From: a virus
Direction: 5' to 3' (one strand)
Length of the DNA: 36,228 nt
Virus record (IMG/VR): IMGVR_UViG_3300042923_000725
Coordinates: 1-36,228 of that record
Position numbers and translations under genes: made by a program. Under the pieces are notes generated by a model. That model saw only the letters and a list, made by a program, of their open reading frames with translations. It was not told the DNA's origin and did not search any database. Shown here piece by piece: positions 1 through 8,289 of the stretch (its first letter is position 1; every line of letters starts with the position of its first letter).

Positions 1-127
1 CCAAGGTAATGTCGACTGTACCTTTATCATTGTCGGCACTCGGCCGTGCTGTGGGATTGCAAATCCTTAGACGTAGATCGTCAAGGGTGCGGTGAGAGTA
101 TAGGGTTTGTATCCCTATTTCTAAATT
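1..127. repeat. Terminal duplication, left copy (assembly overlap)
   Basis: Bases 1-127 are identical to 36102-36228. A length of exactly 127 is the largest k-mer commonly used by short-read de Bruijn assemblers, so this is best read as the overlap of a circular contig and not as a biological terminal repeat. Removing one copy leaves a 36101-bp circle in which the last gene (late regulator) runs directly into the region before the first gene. Confidence 0.9.
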
Positions 128-170
128 GCTCTTTGCATCGAGATCATTGCCGTCCCAAGTGATCTCGATG
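34..170 (+). other. Structured non-coding segment, part 2 (leader of the late genes)
   Basis: Continuation across the contig ends. Successive hairpins are visible at 34-51 (GCAC/GTGC core with flanking pairs), 54-66 (GGATT/AATCC, 3-nt loop), 70-82 (GACG/CGTC), 100-118 (ATAGGG/CCCTAT followed by a short T-rich stretch, possible terminator) and 136-170 (CATCGAGATCA with TGATCTCGATG, 11 perfect pairs, 13-nt loop). The last hairpin ends at the first base of the GGAGGG ribosome-binding site (170-175) of the next gene, so its folding could affect translation. No ORF is supported in this stretch. Confidence 0.55.
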
Positions 171-181
171 GAGGGATTGCG

Positions 182-352
182 ATGAAAAAAAGAACAAAGG
201 CACCTGTCGAGAGAGAGCCGCCAAAACAACCAATACAATGCTCCGGATGTATATGGGGAAATTGGGAAGGAGCGAAGCAATTCTGTTCCAAGCAAATTTG
301 CGTGAGGGTTACTGGCGGACAATCGGCTAGGAGGCGTTCACCGTATGCTTGA
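182..352 (+). CDS. Small Cys-rich putative zinc-binding protein
   Basis: 56 residues, start ATG 182 behind GGAGGG at 170-175. The sequence has two cysteine pairs, CSGC (Cys20, Cys23) and CSKQIC (Cys35, Cys40), with a basic N-terminus and an arginine-rich tail, compatible with a small zinc-ribbon nucleic-acid-binding peptide. It is the first gene of the late transcript and overlaps the next gene by 8 bases, so the two are probably translationally coupled. I do not recognise a family; the zinc-binding idea rests only on the spacing of the four cysteines. Confidence 0.6.
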   Translation: MKKRTKAPVEREPPKQPIQCSGCIWGNWEGAKQFCSKQICVRVTGGQSARRRSPYA

Positions 353-485
353 AGATGATGATTTAGGTACAGTCAAAGGCATGGTAGTCGGTTTGCTGCT
401 ATCTACAGCTTTTTGGTATGTGTTCGGTCCGGACATTGTTTCTATTTATATAATCCCAAGCGCTTGGGATTTTGGGAGGTGGTGA
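345..485 (+). CDS. Small single-pass membrane protein
   Basis: 46 residues, ATG 345 with AGGAGG at 329-334. An acidic N-terminus (MLEDDD) precedes a hydrophobic segment at about residues 13-33, so a single membrane pass is likely. It starts inside the end of the previous gene and stops 2 bases before the recombinase start. A perfect 20-bp palindrome (452-471, core CAAGCGCTTG) lies inside its 3' end. Function unknown. Its position at the front of the late operon is unusual for a membrane peptide that is not the holin. Confidence 0.55.
   Translation: MLEDDDLGTVKGMVVGLLLSTAFWYVFGPDIVSIYIIPSAWDFGRW
452..471. repeat. 20-bp perfect palindrome
   Basis: The sequence AATCCCAAGCGCTTGGGATT is its own reverse complement. 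It lies 16 bases before the recombinase start and within the coding end of the small membrane gene. The core CAAGCGCTTGGGA recurs in the terminator-like palindrome at 21928-21965. It could be a hairpin that modulates readthrough or translation of the recombinase gene, or a protein-binding site. Confidence 0.5.
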
Positions 486-487
486 CG

Positions 488-1045
488 ATGAACACCGTTC
501 AACCGATTCGAAAGCCGGAGCTGATCGACGAGATCAAACGGTTTTTGCGTGAACGAAGCGAACGGGACTATTTTTTGTTTGTGATGGGCATAAACATCGG
601 CCTTCGGATTACGGACATGCTCCATTTTCGCGTCAAAGACGTTCGCGGGAAGTACGAAATCCCGATTCGCGAACGCAAGACCGGAAAGGAGAAGATTATT
701 CCGATTAACCCGACGCTGCGCAAGGCGATCACCGAATACACGAAGGATATGGAGCCGAACGATTACCTCTTCCCAAGCCGACAGCGCGACGAGAACAACC
801 TAGTCAAACCGATCACAAGGGAACGGGCATATCAAATTCTTCAAGAAGCTGCCGATCACTTCAAACTTGAGAGAATCGGAACGCACAGCATGCGGAAGAC
901 ATTCGGGTTTCATCTATATGAAAGAACGAAGGATATTGCGCTGCTCATGTACATTTTCAACCATGCAACCGAATCGATTACGATGCGCTACATTGGCAAA
1001 AATCAGGAGTCGTACAGCAAGGCCATGAGCGGATTCGGACTATGA
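488..1045 (+). CDS. Small tyrosine recombinase (XerC/D-like, catalytic domain only)
   Basis: 185 residues from ATG 488, chosen because GGGAGGT at 474-480 is well spaced; a GTG 75 bases upstream has no such site. All tyrosine recombinase signature residues are visible: Arg40 (GLRITD), Lys64 in the beta hairpin (RERKTGKEK), His133-Arg136 (GTHSMRKTFG), His159 (FNHATES) and nucleophile Tyr168 (MRYIG). It has the catalytic domain but lacks the arm-binding domain of lambda-type integrases. It sits in the late operon upstream of HNH and terminase, far from the repressor region, and the phage also carries a serine integrase. A role in dimer resolution, packaging or late recombination is therefore as likely as integration. 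Related small integrases do occur near terminase genes in Firmicutes phages. Confidence 0.9.
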   Translation: MNTVQPIRKPELIDEIKRFLRERSERDYFLFVMGINIGLRITDMLHFRVKDVRGKYEIPIRERKTGKEKIIPINPTLRKAITEYTKDMEPNDYLFPSRQRDENNLVKPITRERAYQILQEAADHFKLERIGTHSMRKTFGFHLYERTKDIALLMYIFNHATESITMRYIGKNQESYSKAMSGFGL

Positions 1046-1071
1046 CTTTCCTTCAAATGTATAGTGTGAAA

Positions 1072-1093
1072 CTCGCCGATGAGCGGAGGCGAG
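1072..1093 (+). other. Hairpin in the recombinase-HNH gap
   Basis: CTCGCC (1072-1077) pairs with GGCGAG (1088-1093) over a 10-nt loop. No T-run follows. The rest of the 271-base gap (1046-1316) is AT-richer than the surroundings and holds only tiny ORFs without ribosome-binding sites. It may contain a promoter or a recombination site, but I see no convincing motif. Confidence 0.3.
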
Positions 1094-1316
1094 AATACTT
1101 GATGCCATTAGGGTTTCGGGCAGCCTGCAAGCTTCACAGATCGTAAGATATGTTAAAGTGGGCATTTATACAGTTTATGCACAAAATCAGGAAATGATGC
1201 GGGAAATAATACGGCAAAAAGGGCGTTTCGGGCTATGCGGAATAAGCTTTCAAAAATAATTTCCAGTACCAAAAACCGTATGAATATTTATACAAGGTAG
1301 TCTGGAGGTGATGAGG

Positions 1317-1631
1317 TTGGGCTCCTCGTTCTACAAATCTACGAAGTGGCGCGAGAAACGGGAGCGAATTCTCCGTCGTGACGAATACTTGTGTCAGGAA
1401 TGCAAGCGTTATGGCAAATCGACACCGGCGCAGACCGTTCACCACATCAACCCTTATGAACGCTGGCCGGAGCTGGCATTGGTGAGCTGGAATCTGATTA
1501 GCTTCTGTAGCTCGTGTCATGACAAGATGCACGATCGCGTAACGAATGAGCTGACCGACGCAGGAAAACGGTGGGCCGAACGCGTTCGTGAAAAATTGGA
1601 AATGCACCTACAGGGCCGGAAGTCGGGGTAA
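1317..1631 (+). CDS. HNH endonuclease, packaging-associated
   Basis: 104 residues from TTG 1317, 8 bases after GGAGG at 1304-1308; ATG 1311 is too close to that site. The fold residues are clear: CQEC (Cys26, Cys29) and CSSCH (Cys64, Cys67) form the zinc site, HH at 42-43 is the catalytic histidine pair, Asn59 is the N, and His68/His72 complete the motif. In HK97-type phages an HNH protein encoded next to terminase is needed for efficient cos cleavage by the terminase holoenzyme (established for HK97 gp74). Its position directly before the small terminase fits that role. Confidence 0.92.
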   Translation: MGSSFYKSTKWREKRERILRRDEYLCQECKRYGKSTPAQTVHHINPYERWPELALVSWNLISFCSSCHDKMHDRVTNELTDAGKRWAERVREKLEMHLQGRKSG

Positions 1632-1733
1632 CCCCCCACCTTCGGCTTTTAGTTTTTGAAGCCTATGGGACCGGCAGGGGGAGCTTTTTCCAATAGAGCG
1701 CCTTTGGGAAATTTTTTTGGGGAGGTGATGGGT
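1632..1733. other. Gap between HNH and small terminase, candidate cos region
   Basis: About 100 gene-less bases with C- and G-runs (ACCCCCCACC at 1631-1640, GGGGG near 1677) followed by T-rich stretches. In cos phages carrying an HNH-terminase cassette the cohesive end site usually lies here. No cleavage position can be read from sequence alone. The end of this gap carries the GGAGGT site (1721-1726) of the small terminase. Confidence 0.3.
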
Positions 1734-2114
1734 ATGGATCAAGAGGCCGACGTCGAGACAACCAAAGGTCAATCCGAAGCGAAAGAGCAGGTCAAAAAGA
1801 AGACGATCGCTGAAATGAAGAAGCTAGGCGTCTATAAGAAGGAGTACAACCGGGCGATTGAGATTTATTCCGAGTTGGTCGCTCAGTATGATATTCTGAC
1901 CAAGCAATTTGAAGAGAGCGACTATGAATACGAAATCGATACGATGCAGGGCGGGAAAAAGAAAGCGCCGATCGTCGCGACGCTCGAAGTGCTGCGCAAG
2001 GATATTTTGGCGTACTCGGATCGGCTGTGTCTCAATCCGAAATCGCAGCCGAGTAGCAATGGGAAGAAGGGTGGGAAATCCAAACTGGCGGCGGCCATCT
2101 CCCAATTAAGATGA
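1734..2114 (+). CDS. terS: Terminase small subunit (P27 family)
   Basis: 126 residues from ATG 1734, 7 bases after GGAGGT; ATG 1728 is only one base from that site. A lysine-rich helical N-terminus is followed by the P27-family pattern of helices ending in the conserved [18 protein letters not shown] region (about residues 83-100) and a basic Gly/Lys/Ser tail. The small subunit recognises the packaging site and regulates the large subunit. Its stop overlaps the large subunit start (ATGA, 2111-2114). Confidence 0.88.
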   Translation: MDQEADVETTKGQSEAKEQVKKKTIAEMKKLGVYKKEYNRAIEIYSELVAQYDILTKQFEESDYEYEIDTMQGGKKKAPIVATLEVLRKDILAYSDRLCLNPKSQPSSNGKKGGKSKLAAAISQLR

Positions 2115-3853
2115 AAAAGCGTCTGAAGAAACAGGCAGACCCCAATCGCGAGATTGTCATGGAGTACGCCCGCAGTATCGCAGAGGGGCGGAAGGTCGCC
2201 TGCAAGGAACTTATTCAAGGGTGTAAGCGATTCTTGAACGATCTGGAGAACCCGGCATATACCTTTGATCCGAAGGAAGCCGAATTCGTCATTGGGATTA
2301 TCGAGACAACCTTCGTTCACGATCAAGGTGAAATGCTGGATGGTACCCCATTGCAGGGCATGCCCTTTCTGCTGGAGCCGTGGCAAAAGTTCATTGTCTA
2401 TAACCTGATCGGGTTTTACAAGGCGGGAATGATCCTTCGACGGTTTACGGAAGCGTTCATATTCATCCCCCGGAAAAACGGGAAGACGCGATTTGTCGCG
2501 GCCCTGGCATGGTCGCTGTCGATCCTCAACGCGAAATCGGGATCGAAGCTATACATCGTGGGGGCTGCGCTGGAACAATCGCTTCAAAGCTTTAAATTCA
2601 TTTTGTTCAATCTGGACGAGCTCGATGAAACGGAAAGCTTCCGCATCCTCGACAACAACCAGGAGCATTCCATTTCCGGAAAGCTGGATGAGGGATCGAT
2701 TTACATCAAGGCGTTAGCGGCCAATCCGGATTCGCAGGACTCGTTGAACTGTAACATCGGGATCGCGGATGAGGTTCACGCTTACAAAAAGCCGAAGCAA
2801 TACAACATCATTAAAGAAGCGATGAAAGCCTACTCCAACAAACTGATGATCGGCATCACGACGGCGGGCGACGACATGACGTCATTCTGTTACCAACGGT
2901 CGACCTACTGTAAAAAGATTTTAAATGGCTCCGTCCGCGACGAGGGCTATTTTGTGTTTATGTGCAAGGCCGACGAGGATGAGAAAGGCGAAGTCAACGA
3001 CTATACCGATCCAATCCAGCACGAGAAAGCCAATCCAAACTATGGAGTCACGATCCGGCCGGAAGATATCCTGAACGATGCGCTACAAGCACAGAATGAT
3101 CCGCAGCAACGAAAGGACTTCTTTGCGAAATCCCTCAACATTTATACGGCGGCGATGCGGGCGTATTTCAATCTGGATGAGTTCCGGAATTCGGATCGTA
3201 AGTACAATTGGACGATCGAGGAGTTGGCTCGTCTGCCAATCGAATGGTTTGGTGGTGCGGATTTATCCAAACTGCACGATCTTACGGCCTCGGCGCTATA
3301 CGGGGAGTATCAGGGCGTTGATATTACCATTACTCACGCTTGGTTCCCAATCGTTGCAGCAGCGAAGAAAGCAGAAGAGGACAACATCCCTTTGTATGGA
3401 TGGAAGGATGACGGATGGCTGGACATGTGCAATAACCCGGTCGTCAATCATGCTGACATCATCAACTGGTTTGTGAAAATGCGCAAGATGGGATTTAAGA
3501 TCAAGCAAGTCGGGCATGACCGAAAATTCGGGGCCGAGTATTTCATCGGGATGAAGACGGCCGGTTTCAAAATTATCGATCAGCCGCAATACTTTTATCT
3601 GAAGTCGCAAGGATTCCGTCGCATCGAAGCCAAAGCGAAGGAAGGCAAGTTCTACTATTTGCATTCCCAGGCGTATGAGTATTGCCTTCAAAACGTGCGG
3701 GCGATCGAGAAGACCGACGACATGATTCAGTATGAAAAAATTACACCCGAACAGCGGATTGACATTTTCGATGCTTCGGTTTTTGGTGCTGTCCGCTTAT
3801 TGGAAAGCATGGATAAATCGACAACCGCAAGCCGCTGGCTGAATGGAGAGTGA
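2111..3853 (+). CDS. terL: Terminase large subunit
   Basis: 580 residues. The N-terminal ATPase carries an atypical Walker A, PRKNGKT (120-126), typical of the Terminase_1 group, and Walker B IADEVHAY (Asp220, Glu221). The C-terminal RNase H-like nuclease has its acidic residues at Asp384 ([10 protein letters not shown]), Asp470 (GHDRKFG) and Asp554 (IDIFDAS). The enzyme translocates DNA into the prohead and cuts it at packaging ends. Full length for the family. Start ATG 2111 is coupled to the small subunit stop, and the stop overlaps the possible portal GTG start. Confidence 0.97.
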   Translation: MKKRLKKQADPNREIVMEYARSIAEGRKVACKELIQGCKRFLNDLENPAYTFDPKEAEFVIGIIETTFVHDQGEMLDGTPLQGMPFLLEPWQKFIVYNLIGFYKAGMILRRFTEAFIFIPRKNGKTRFVAALAWSLSILNAKSGSKLYIVGAALEQSLQSFKFILFNLDELDETESFRILDNNQEHSISGKLDEGSIYIKALAANPDSQDSLNCNIGIADEVHAYKKPKQYNIIKEAMKAYSNKLMIGITTAGDDMTSFCYQRSTYCKKILNGSVRDEGYFVFMCKADEDEKGEVNDYTDPIQHEKANPNYGVTIRPEDILNDALQAQNDPQQRKDFFAKSLNIYTAAMRAYFNLDEFRNSDRKYNWTIEELARLPIEWFGGADLSKLHDLTASALYGEYQGVDITITHAWFPIVAAAKKAEEDNIPLYGWKDDGWLDMCNNPVVNHADIINWFVKMRKMGFKIKQVGHDRKFGAEYFIGMKTAGFKIIDQPQYFYLKSQGFRRIEAKAKEGKFYYLHSQAYEYCLQNVRAIEKTDDMIQYEKITPEQRIDIFDASVFGAVRLLESMDKSTTASRWLNGE

Positions 3854-5052
3854 GAGGATTGAGCAAACGGAAACGAAAAGCAAATCACACCCGAGCGGCC
3901 CCGAGTCCTCCTATGAGCTGGCTACTGACGACCGATGCCTACGATACGCTTTGTACTCCCGGCTATACCCGGTTGTCGGAGAATCCGGAGGTTAGGATGG
4001 CCGTTCACCGTATCGCGGAACTGATTAGCTCCATGACGATCCATCTCATGCGGAATACGGACGATGGGGATGTTCGGGTGCGCAATGAACTGTCGCGTAA
4101 AATCGACATCAATCCATACAGCCTGATGACTCGCAAGGGTTGGGTGTACAACATCGTCAATACACTTATGCTCGCGGGCGATGGAAACAGTGTTGTGTAT
4201 CCCAAGATAAGAAATGGATTGATTGATGACCTTGTTCCCCTTAAACCATCGGGCATAAGTTTTATAGACACGACGGACGCTTACGACGTCATGTATCAAG
4301 GAAAGGTGTACAGCCATGACGAGGTTTTGCATTTCACAATTAACCCCGATCCCGAACGTCCATGGATCGGAACCGGATACCGCGTCGAACTGAAGGATAT
4401 CGTCGATAACTTGAAGCAGGCCAGCAAGACAAAGAAAAGCTTCATGTCCGACAAATGGAAGCCTTCGGTTATTATCTCTGTCGATTCGCTAGCGGGCGAA
4501 TTGCAATCCAAAGAAGGTCGAGACGAGATTCTAAATAAGTACGTTTCGGAGACGAGTGGTGGAAAGCCATGGGTCGTTCCGGCCGAACTGATTAAAGTCG
4601 ATCAAGTCAGGCCGTTATCCCTCAATGACCTCGCGATCAATGACGCGGTTCAAATAGATAAACGAACGGTGGCAGGCATCTTCGGAGTGCCGCCTTTTTT
4701 TGTTGGAGTCGGGGATTTCAAAAAGGACGAATACAACGCGTTCATAAATTCGCGCATCCTGCCGTTGGCTACCGATATCGTCCAGGAACTGACCAGGAAG
4801 CTCCTCTTTGCTCCGGACCTTTATTTCAAGTTCAACCCGCGTTCCCTTTACGCCTACGACCTTAAGGAGCTGGCGGACGTTGGCAGCAATCTTTATGTTC
4901 GCGGACTGTATTTAGGAAACGAAATACGCAATTGGCTTGGAGATTCGCCGCTTGAAGGACTCGATGAGCGCGTCATTCTAGAGAATTACATCCCGGCAGG
5001 AATGATCGGCGATCAAAAAAAGTTGAACCAAGGGGGAGGTGATGAGGATTGA
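3850..5052 (+). CDS. Portal protein (HK97 family)
   Basis: 400 residues, dodecameric vertex through which DNA passes. Family features include the N-terminal [17 protein letters not shown] helix (about residues 37-53), [15 protein letters not shown], and the [11 protein letters not shown] segment near residue 280 typical of Phage_portal (HK97 gp3-like). The GTG at 3850 overlaps the terminase stop by 4 bases. An alternative TTG at 3859 gives a better distance to GGAG at 3845-3848, so the first three residues are uncertain. The stop overlaps the protease TTG start. Confidence 0.95.
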   Translation: MRGLSKRKRKANHTRAAPSPPMSWLLTTDAYDTLCTPGYTRLSENPEVRMAVHRIAELISSMTIHLMRNTDDGDVRVRNELSRKIDINPYSLMTRKGWVYNIVNTLMLAGDGNSVVYPKIRNGLIDDLVPLKPSGISFIDTTDAYDVMYQGKVYSHDEVLHFTINPDPERPWIGTGYRVELKDIVDNLKQASKTKKSFMSDKWKPSVIISVDSLAGELQSKEGRDEILNKYVSETSGGKPWVVPAELIKVDQVRPLSLNDLAINDAVQIDKRTVAGIFGVPPFFVGVGDFKKDEYNAFINSRILPLATDIVQELTRKLLFAPDLYFKFNPRSLYAYDLKELADVGSNLYVRGLYLGNEIRNWLGDSPLEGLDERVILENYIPAGMIGDQKKLNQGGGDED

Positions 5053-5633
5053 GCAGAGACACGCGGCAGACGCGCAGTTTGCAAACTGAACTGAAGACCC
5101 GAGATGCGGACAGCGGCGGCGAACTTACGATTGAAGGATACTTCGCCGTTTTTAACCGGCAAACCGAACTATGGCCGGGAGCGTTCGAGGAAATCCTGCC
5201 CGGGGCTTTTGCGAACTCGATAAAGAACAATGATATCCGGGCGCTTATCAATCACGATTCAACCTTGGTACTCGGCAGGACGAAGAACAGCACGTTGGAG
5301 CTTCGCGAGGACTCCTATGGACTTTGGGGGCGGATTCGGATCAACCCGAATGATACCGACGCTGTGAACCTGTATGAGCGCGTTAGGCGCGGTGATGCCG
5401 ATCAATGTAGTTTTGGGTTCAACATTCCTCCCGGCGGCGAAACGACCGATTATCGCGACGACGGAACGGTGAAATGGACCGTTCGGGAAACGGACACAAA
5501 GGAAATCAGCGTCGTCACATTCCCGGCATACGAAGATACCGGCGTACAAGCCCGTAAAGCGGAGGTCGCCCAGCACAGGGAGCGGCAGTTGCAGCAGCGC
5601 AAACAAAATCTGAAAGCGAGGTTGAAATCGTAA
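5049..5633 (+). CDS. Prohead protease (U35/HK97 gp4-like)
   Basis: 194 residues from TTG 5049, 8 bases after GGGGGAGGT (5032-5040). The catalytic His69 lies in ALINHDS and Ser121 in QCSFGF, followed by the conserved [10 protein letters not shown] segment. The enzyme digests the capsid delta domain during maturation. The C-terminal 20 residues are basic and glutamine-rich, consistent with a self-processed tail. It overlaps the portal by 4 bases and shares one base with the capsid start. Confidence 0.95.
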   Translation: MSRDTRQTRSLQTELKTRDADSGGELTIEGYFAVFNRQTELWPGAFEEILPGAFANSIKNNDIRALINHDSTLVLGRTKNSTLELREDSYGLWGRIRINPNDTDAVNLYERVRRGDADQCSFGFNIPPGGETTDYRDDGTVKWTVRETDTKEISVVTFPAYEDTGVQARKAEVAQHRERQLQQRKQNLKARLKS

Positions 5634-7309
5634 TGGGACTCAAACAAATTATGTTGGCAAAAAAGATCGAGCAGCGGAAGTCGGCGCTTGCTGAATTTTT
5701 GGAGCAGGAGCGCGGGTTTGCAACTCGGTCCGAGCAGTTGGAAAAAGCGATCGAAGAAGCCAATACCGACGAAGAAATAGCGGCGGTAGAAGAAGAAATC
5801 ACTAATCTCGACGCAGACAAGACGGCGCTTGCCGAAAAAAAATCCGCGCTCGAAGGCGAGATCGCGCAGCTCGAAGGCGAGCTGGAGCAGCTTAACGCCA
5901 AGGCTCCAGACAATAACCCGGCTCCAAATCCTGCCCCTACGCCGGATCAAAGAAACCAATTTACAGGAGGCGAAACCAGAATGATCGGATTTTTTCGCAG
6001 TATGCCCTTTGAACAACGCTCGGCGCTCGCAGCACGGAATGAAGTGAAAGAGTTCTTGAACCAGGTGCGTGAACTTGGGCGAGTAGCGCAACAAAGAGCT
6101 GTCACCGGCGCGGAACTGACGATACCGGAAGTAATGCTGAGCCTGATTCGTGACAATTTGCATCGTTACAGCAAGTTAATCAACAAAGTACAGCTTCGTC
6201 CCGTCAAGGGAACAGCACGTCAAAATATCTCCGGTGCCATTCCGGAAGCAATCTGGACAGAGGCATGCGCCACGCTTAACGAACTGGCGATCCTGTTCAA
6301 CCAAATCGAAGTCGACGGCTACAAAGTCGGTGGATTCATCCCGATCTGCAACGCCACGTTGGAAGACAGTGACCTGAACCTTGCTGCCGAAATCTTGGAT
6401 GCCATTGCGCAGGCAATCGGGATTGCTGTCGACAAGGCGATCCTGTACGGAACCGGAAAGAAAATGCCGCTCGGTATCGCGACACGACTGGCGCAAGCAA
6501 CAAAGCCAAGTGACTGGAACGCGAAGGCTCCCGAGTGGACGGATTTGCATACAAGCAACCTGCTGAAAATCAATCCAGCCAGCATGACGGCGGAACAATT
6601 CTTCTCGACGCTCATGCTGAATCTGTCTGTGGCCCGTGCCAACTACAGCAACGGCTCCAAGTTTTGGGCGATGAACACCCAAACCCACGCGCAGCTCATG
6701 GCAAAAATGGTTGTGTTCAACGCGGCGGGCGCACTGGTCGCCAGCATGAACACAACAATGCCACTCGTCGGTGGGGATATCGTAATCTTGGATTTCATTC
6801 CGGACGGCGACATTATCGGCGGGTACGGATCGCTTTACCTTCTGGTCGAGCGTGCGGGCATGCAGCTTGCCCAATCCGAACATGTCCGGTTCATTGAAGA
6901 TCAAACGGTGTTCAAGGGTACGGCGAGATACGATGGAAAACCGGTATTTGGCGAAGCCTTTGTCATCGTCAATATTGCCAACGCTAACCCGACGACTTCT
7001 GTCGCTTTTGCGCCGGATACGGCCAATCCGCAGGACGCCTACTTGTCGGCTTTGTCGTTGGGATCGTTGACGCTTTCCCCAGCCTTTAACCCGGCGACCG
7101 GAACCTATACGACATCGACGACGAATGCCTCGAACACGATCTCGACGACGGCTGCCAAGACTGGCGCAACGGTGGCGATCGATCATGACGGAACACCGGT
7201 AACGAACGGTGCGGCGATTACGTGGACCACGGGTGAAAACACGGTCACGGTTACCGTCACGAATGGCACGACGACGAAAACCTACACGGTCACCGTCACT
7301 AAGTCCTAA
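5633..7309 (+). CDS. Major capsid protein with C-terminal beta-sandwich domain
   Basis: 558 residues. Residues 1-90 are a charged coiled-coil (delta domain/scaffold), 91-116 a Pro/Asn-rich linker, about 117-465 the HK97 fold, and about 468-558 a Thr/Val-rich repeat of the cadherin-like beta-sandwich type, ending in alternating TVTVT strands. HK97 capsid proteins without decoration are usually near 400 residues, so the extra domain probably projects from the shell. A strong internal site (AGGAGG 5965-5970, ATG 5981, Met117) lies in frame exactly at the start of the shell domain and could give a second, delta-less product. Confidence 0.95.
   Translation: MGLKQIMLAKKIEQRKSALAEFLEQERGFATRSEQLEKAIEEANTDEEIAAVEEEITNLDADKTALAEKKSALEGEIAQLEGELEQLNAKAPDNNPAPNPAPTPDQRNQFTGGETRMIGFFRSMPFEQRSALAARNEVKEFLNQVRELGRVAQQRAVTGAELTIPEVMLSLIRDNLHRYSKLINKVQLRPVKGTARQNISGAIPEAIWTEACATLNELAILFNQIEVDGYKVGGFIPICNATLEDSDLNLAAEILDAIAQAIGIAVDKAILYGTGKKMPLGIATRLAQATKPSDWNAKAPEWTDLHTSNLLKINPASMTAEQFFSTLMLNLSVARANYSNGSKFWAMNTQTHAQLMAKMVVFNAAGALVASMNTTMPLVGGDIVILDFIPDGDIIGGYGSLYLLVERAGMQLAQSEHVRFIEDQTVFKGTARYDGKPVFGEAFVIVNIANANPTTSVAFAPDTANPQDAYLSALSLGSLTLSPAFNPATGTYTTSTTNASNTISTTAAKTGATVAIDHDGTPVTNGAAITWTTGENTVTVTVTNGTTTKTYTVTVTKS
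5965..5983 (+). promoter_or_regulatory. Internal ribosome-binding site and in-frame ATG in the capsid gene
   Basis: AGGAGG (5965-5970), 10-base spacer and ATG 5981 (Met117) in the capsid frame. This is as good as the sites used by the neighbouring genes, and it marks the boundary between linker and HK97 fold. The Gly-Gly codons GGA GGC could create it by chance. Confidence 0.4.
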
Positions 7310-7587
7310 TGGATACCGCATTGATTGTTTCGCTCGTCAAGGAGCGGCTCGGCATCCGGTCAGCGGTCAGGGATACGTACCTGACCGCTATTGTCGATGG
7401 TGTTGTGCAGGAGCTTAAGGATGAGAAGGGCGTCACGCTGAAAAGTGATGATGCCAATCACCTTATTTTTTGTGTCGATTATGCCACATGGCGCTATCAG
7501 AGTCGGGATAGCGACGGAGCCATGCCGCGACATCTGCAATTCCGGATGCACAATCTGATTATTCATTCGGGCGGTGGTGAGTCATGA
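7309..7587 (+). CDS. Head-tail connector protein (gp6/gp15-like)
   Basis: 92 residues, start ATG overlapping the capsid stop by one base (TAATG). A small, all-helical protein with the pattern of Phage_connect_1/gp6-type adaptors: LVKERLGIRS near the N-terminus, DTYLTAIVDGVVQEL, then VDYATWRYQSR. It is expected to form the ring below the portal. Position immediately after the capsid gene supports this. The next gene starts within its last codons. Confidence 0.75.
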   Translation: MDTALIVSLVKERLGIRSAVRDTYLTAIVDGVVQELKDEKGVTLKSDDANHLIFCVDYATWRYQSRDSDGAMPRHLQFRMHNLIIHSGGGES

Positions 7588-7910
7588 TGCGATCCGAACG
7601 CTATCGGACTTATGATTACGAGTTGACGCTAATTGCCGAAACGTATGATGAGGACGAAATCGGCAATCAAATTCCCATCGAAACCGAAACGTCCGTCCTA
7701 TGTCGAAAGGAATCGGCTGGAAGAATGGAGTTTTACAACGCGGCCGCTAAGGGGCATCGACCGGAATTTGTATTGGCGGTGCATAAGTTCGAGTACGACG
7801 GACAGAAAACCGTCCAGTTCGAAGGATTGCGTTACTCCGTCATCCGGACATACGACAATGCCGACGATGAAACTGAGCTAACATGCGAAAGGGTGGCGGC
7901 AAATGGCTAA
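7584..7910 (+). CDS. Head closure / head-tail joining protein
   Basis: 108 residues, a beta-rich protein (SVLCRKESAGRMEFYNAAAKG, then FVLAVHKFEYDG) typical of the phage head-tail adaptor family of SPP1 gp16 type. It overlaps the connector by 4 bases and the gp10-like protein by 8. It seals the portal-connector channel and provides the tail docking surface. The assignment rests on gene order plus the size and residue pattern. Confidence 0.75.
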   Translation: MMRSERYRTYDYELTLIAETYDEDEIGNQIPIETETSVLCRKESAGRMEFYNAAAKGHRPEFVLAVHKFEYDGQKTVQFEGLRYSVIRTYDNADDETELTCERVAANG

Positions 7911-8289
7911 TGTCCCTATCGATCGTTTGGCCGAAGCGATCGCGGATGCTGTCCGGGAATATACCGAAGATGTATCCGCAGCCATTGAACGCAAAGTGAA
8001 CGAAACCGCCGAGGCAGTACGCAAGAGTGCGGAAGCGGGCGCTCCGAAAAATACCGGCAAATATGCGAAGGGCTTCAAGGTGACGAAGCAGGATGGAAGC
8101 GGGAGAATGCGGCGAGTCGTCTGGAACAAAAAGGACTATCGCCGCGTCCACTTGCTAGAGTTTGGTCATGCCAAGCGCGGAGGCGGGCGCGTCCGCGCCC
8201 TTCCCCATTTGCGCCCGGCTTACGATAAGCACGGAGCCGACCTTCCCGAAGATATTAAGCGGATCATCCGGAACGGGGGCGGCACATGA
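7903..8289 (+). CDS. HK97 gp10-like tail completion protein
   Basis: 128 residues: an alanine/glutamate-rich N-terminal helix (about residues 5-45), followed by the family hallmark APKNTGKYAKGFKV and a C-terminal LLEFGHAKRGGGRVRALPHLRPAY, in which GH...GG...R..PHL..A is the conserved gp10 pattern. Such proteins sit at the head-tail interface. It is translationally overlapped on both sides (8 bases upstream, 4 downstream). Confidence 0.88.
   Translation: MANVPIDRLAEAIADAVREYTEDVSAAIERKVNETAEAVRKSAEAGAPKNTGKYAKGFKVTKQDGSGRMRRVVWNKKDYRRVHLLEFGHAKRGGGRVRALPHLRPAYDKHGADLPEDIKRIIRNGGGT

Noticed and set aside
1-127. Biological direct terminal repeat
   Set aside because: The length is exactly 127 and identity is perfect, as expected of an assembler k-mer overlap; no other sign of T7-type termini.
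1577-1588. CGAACGCGTTCG as a LexA box in the HNH gene
   Set aside because: Only two bases separate GAAC and GTTC; the LexA core needs four. It also lies within coding sequence.
6176-7321. 381-codon minus-strand ORF opposite the capsid gene
   Set aside because: Arginine-rich antisense reading of a clearly coding capsid frame; no regulatory signals.
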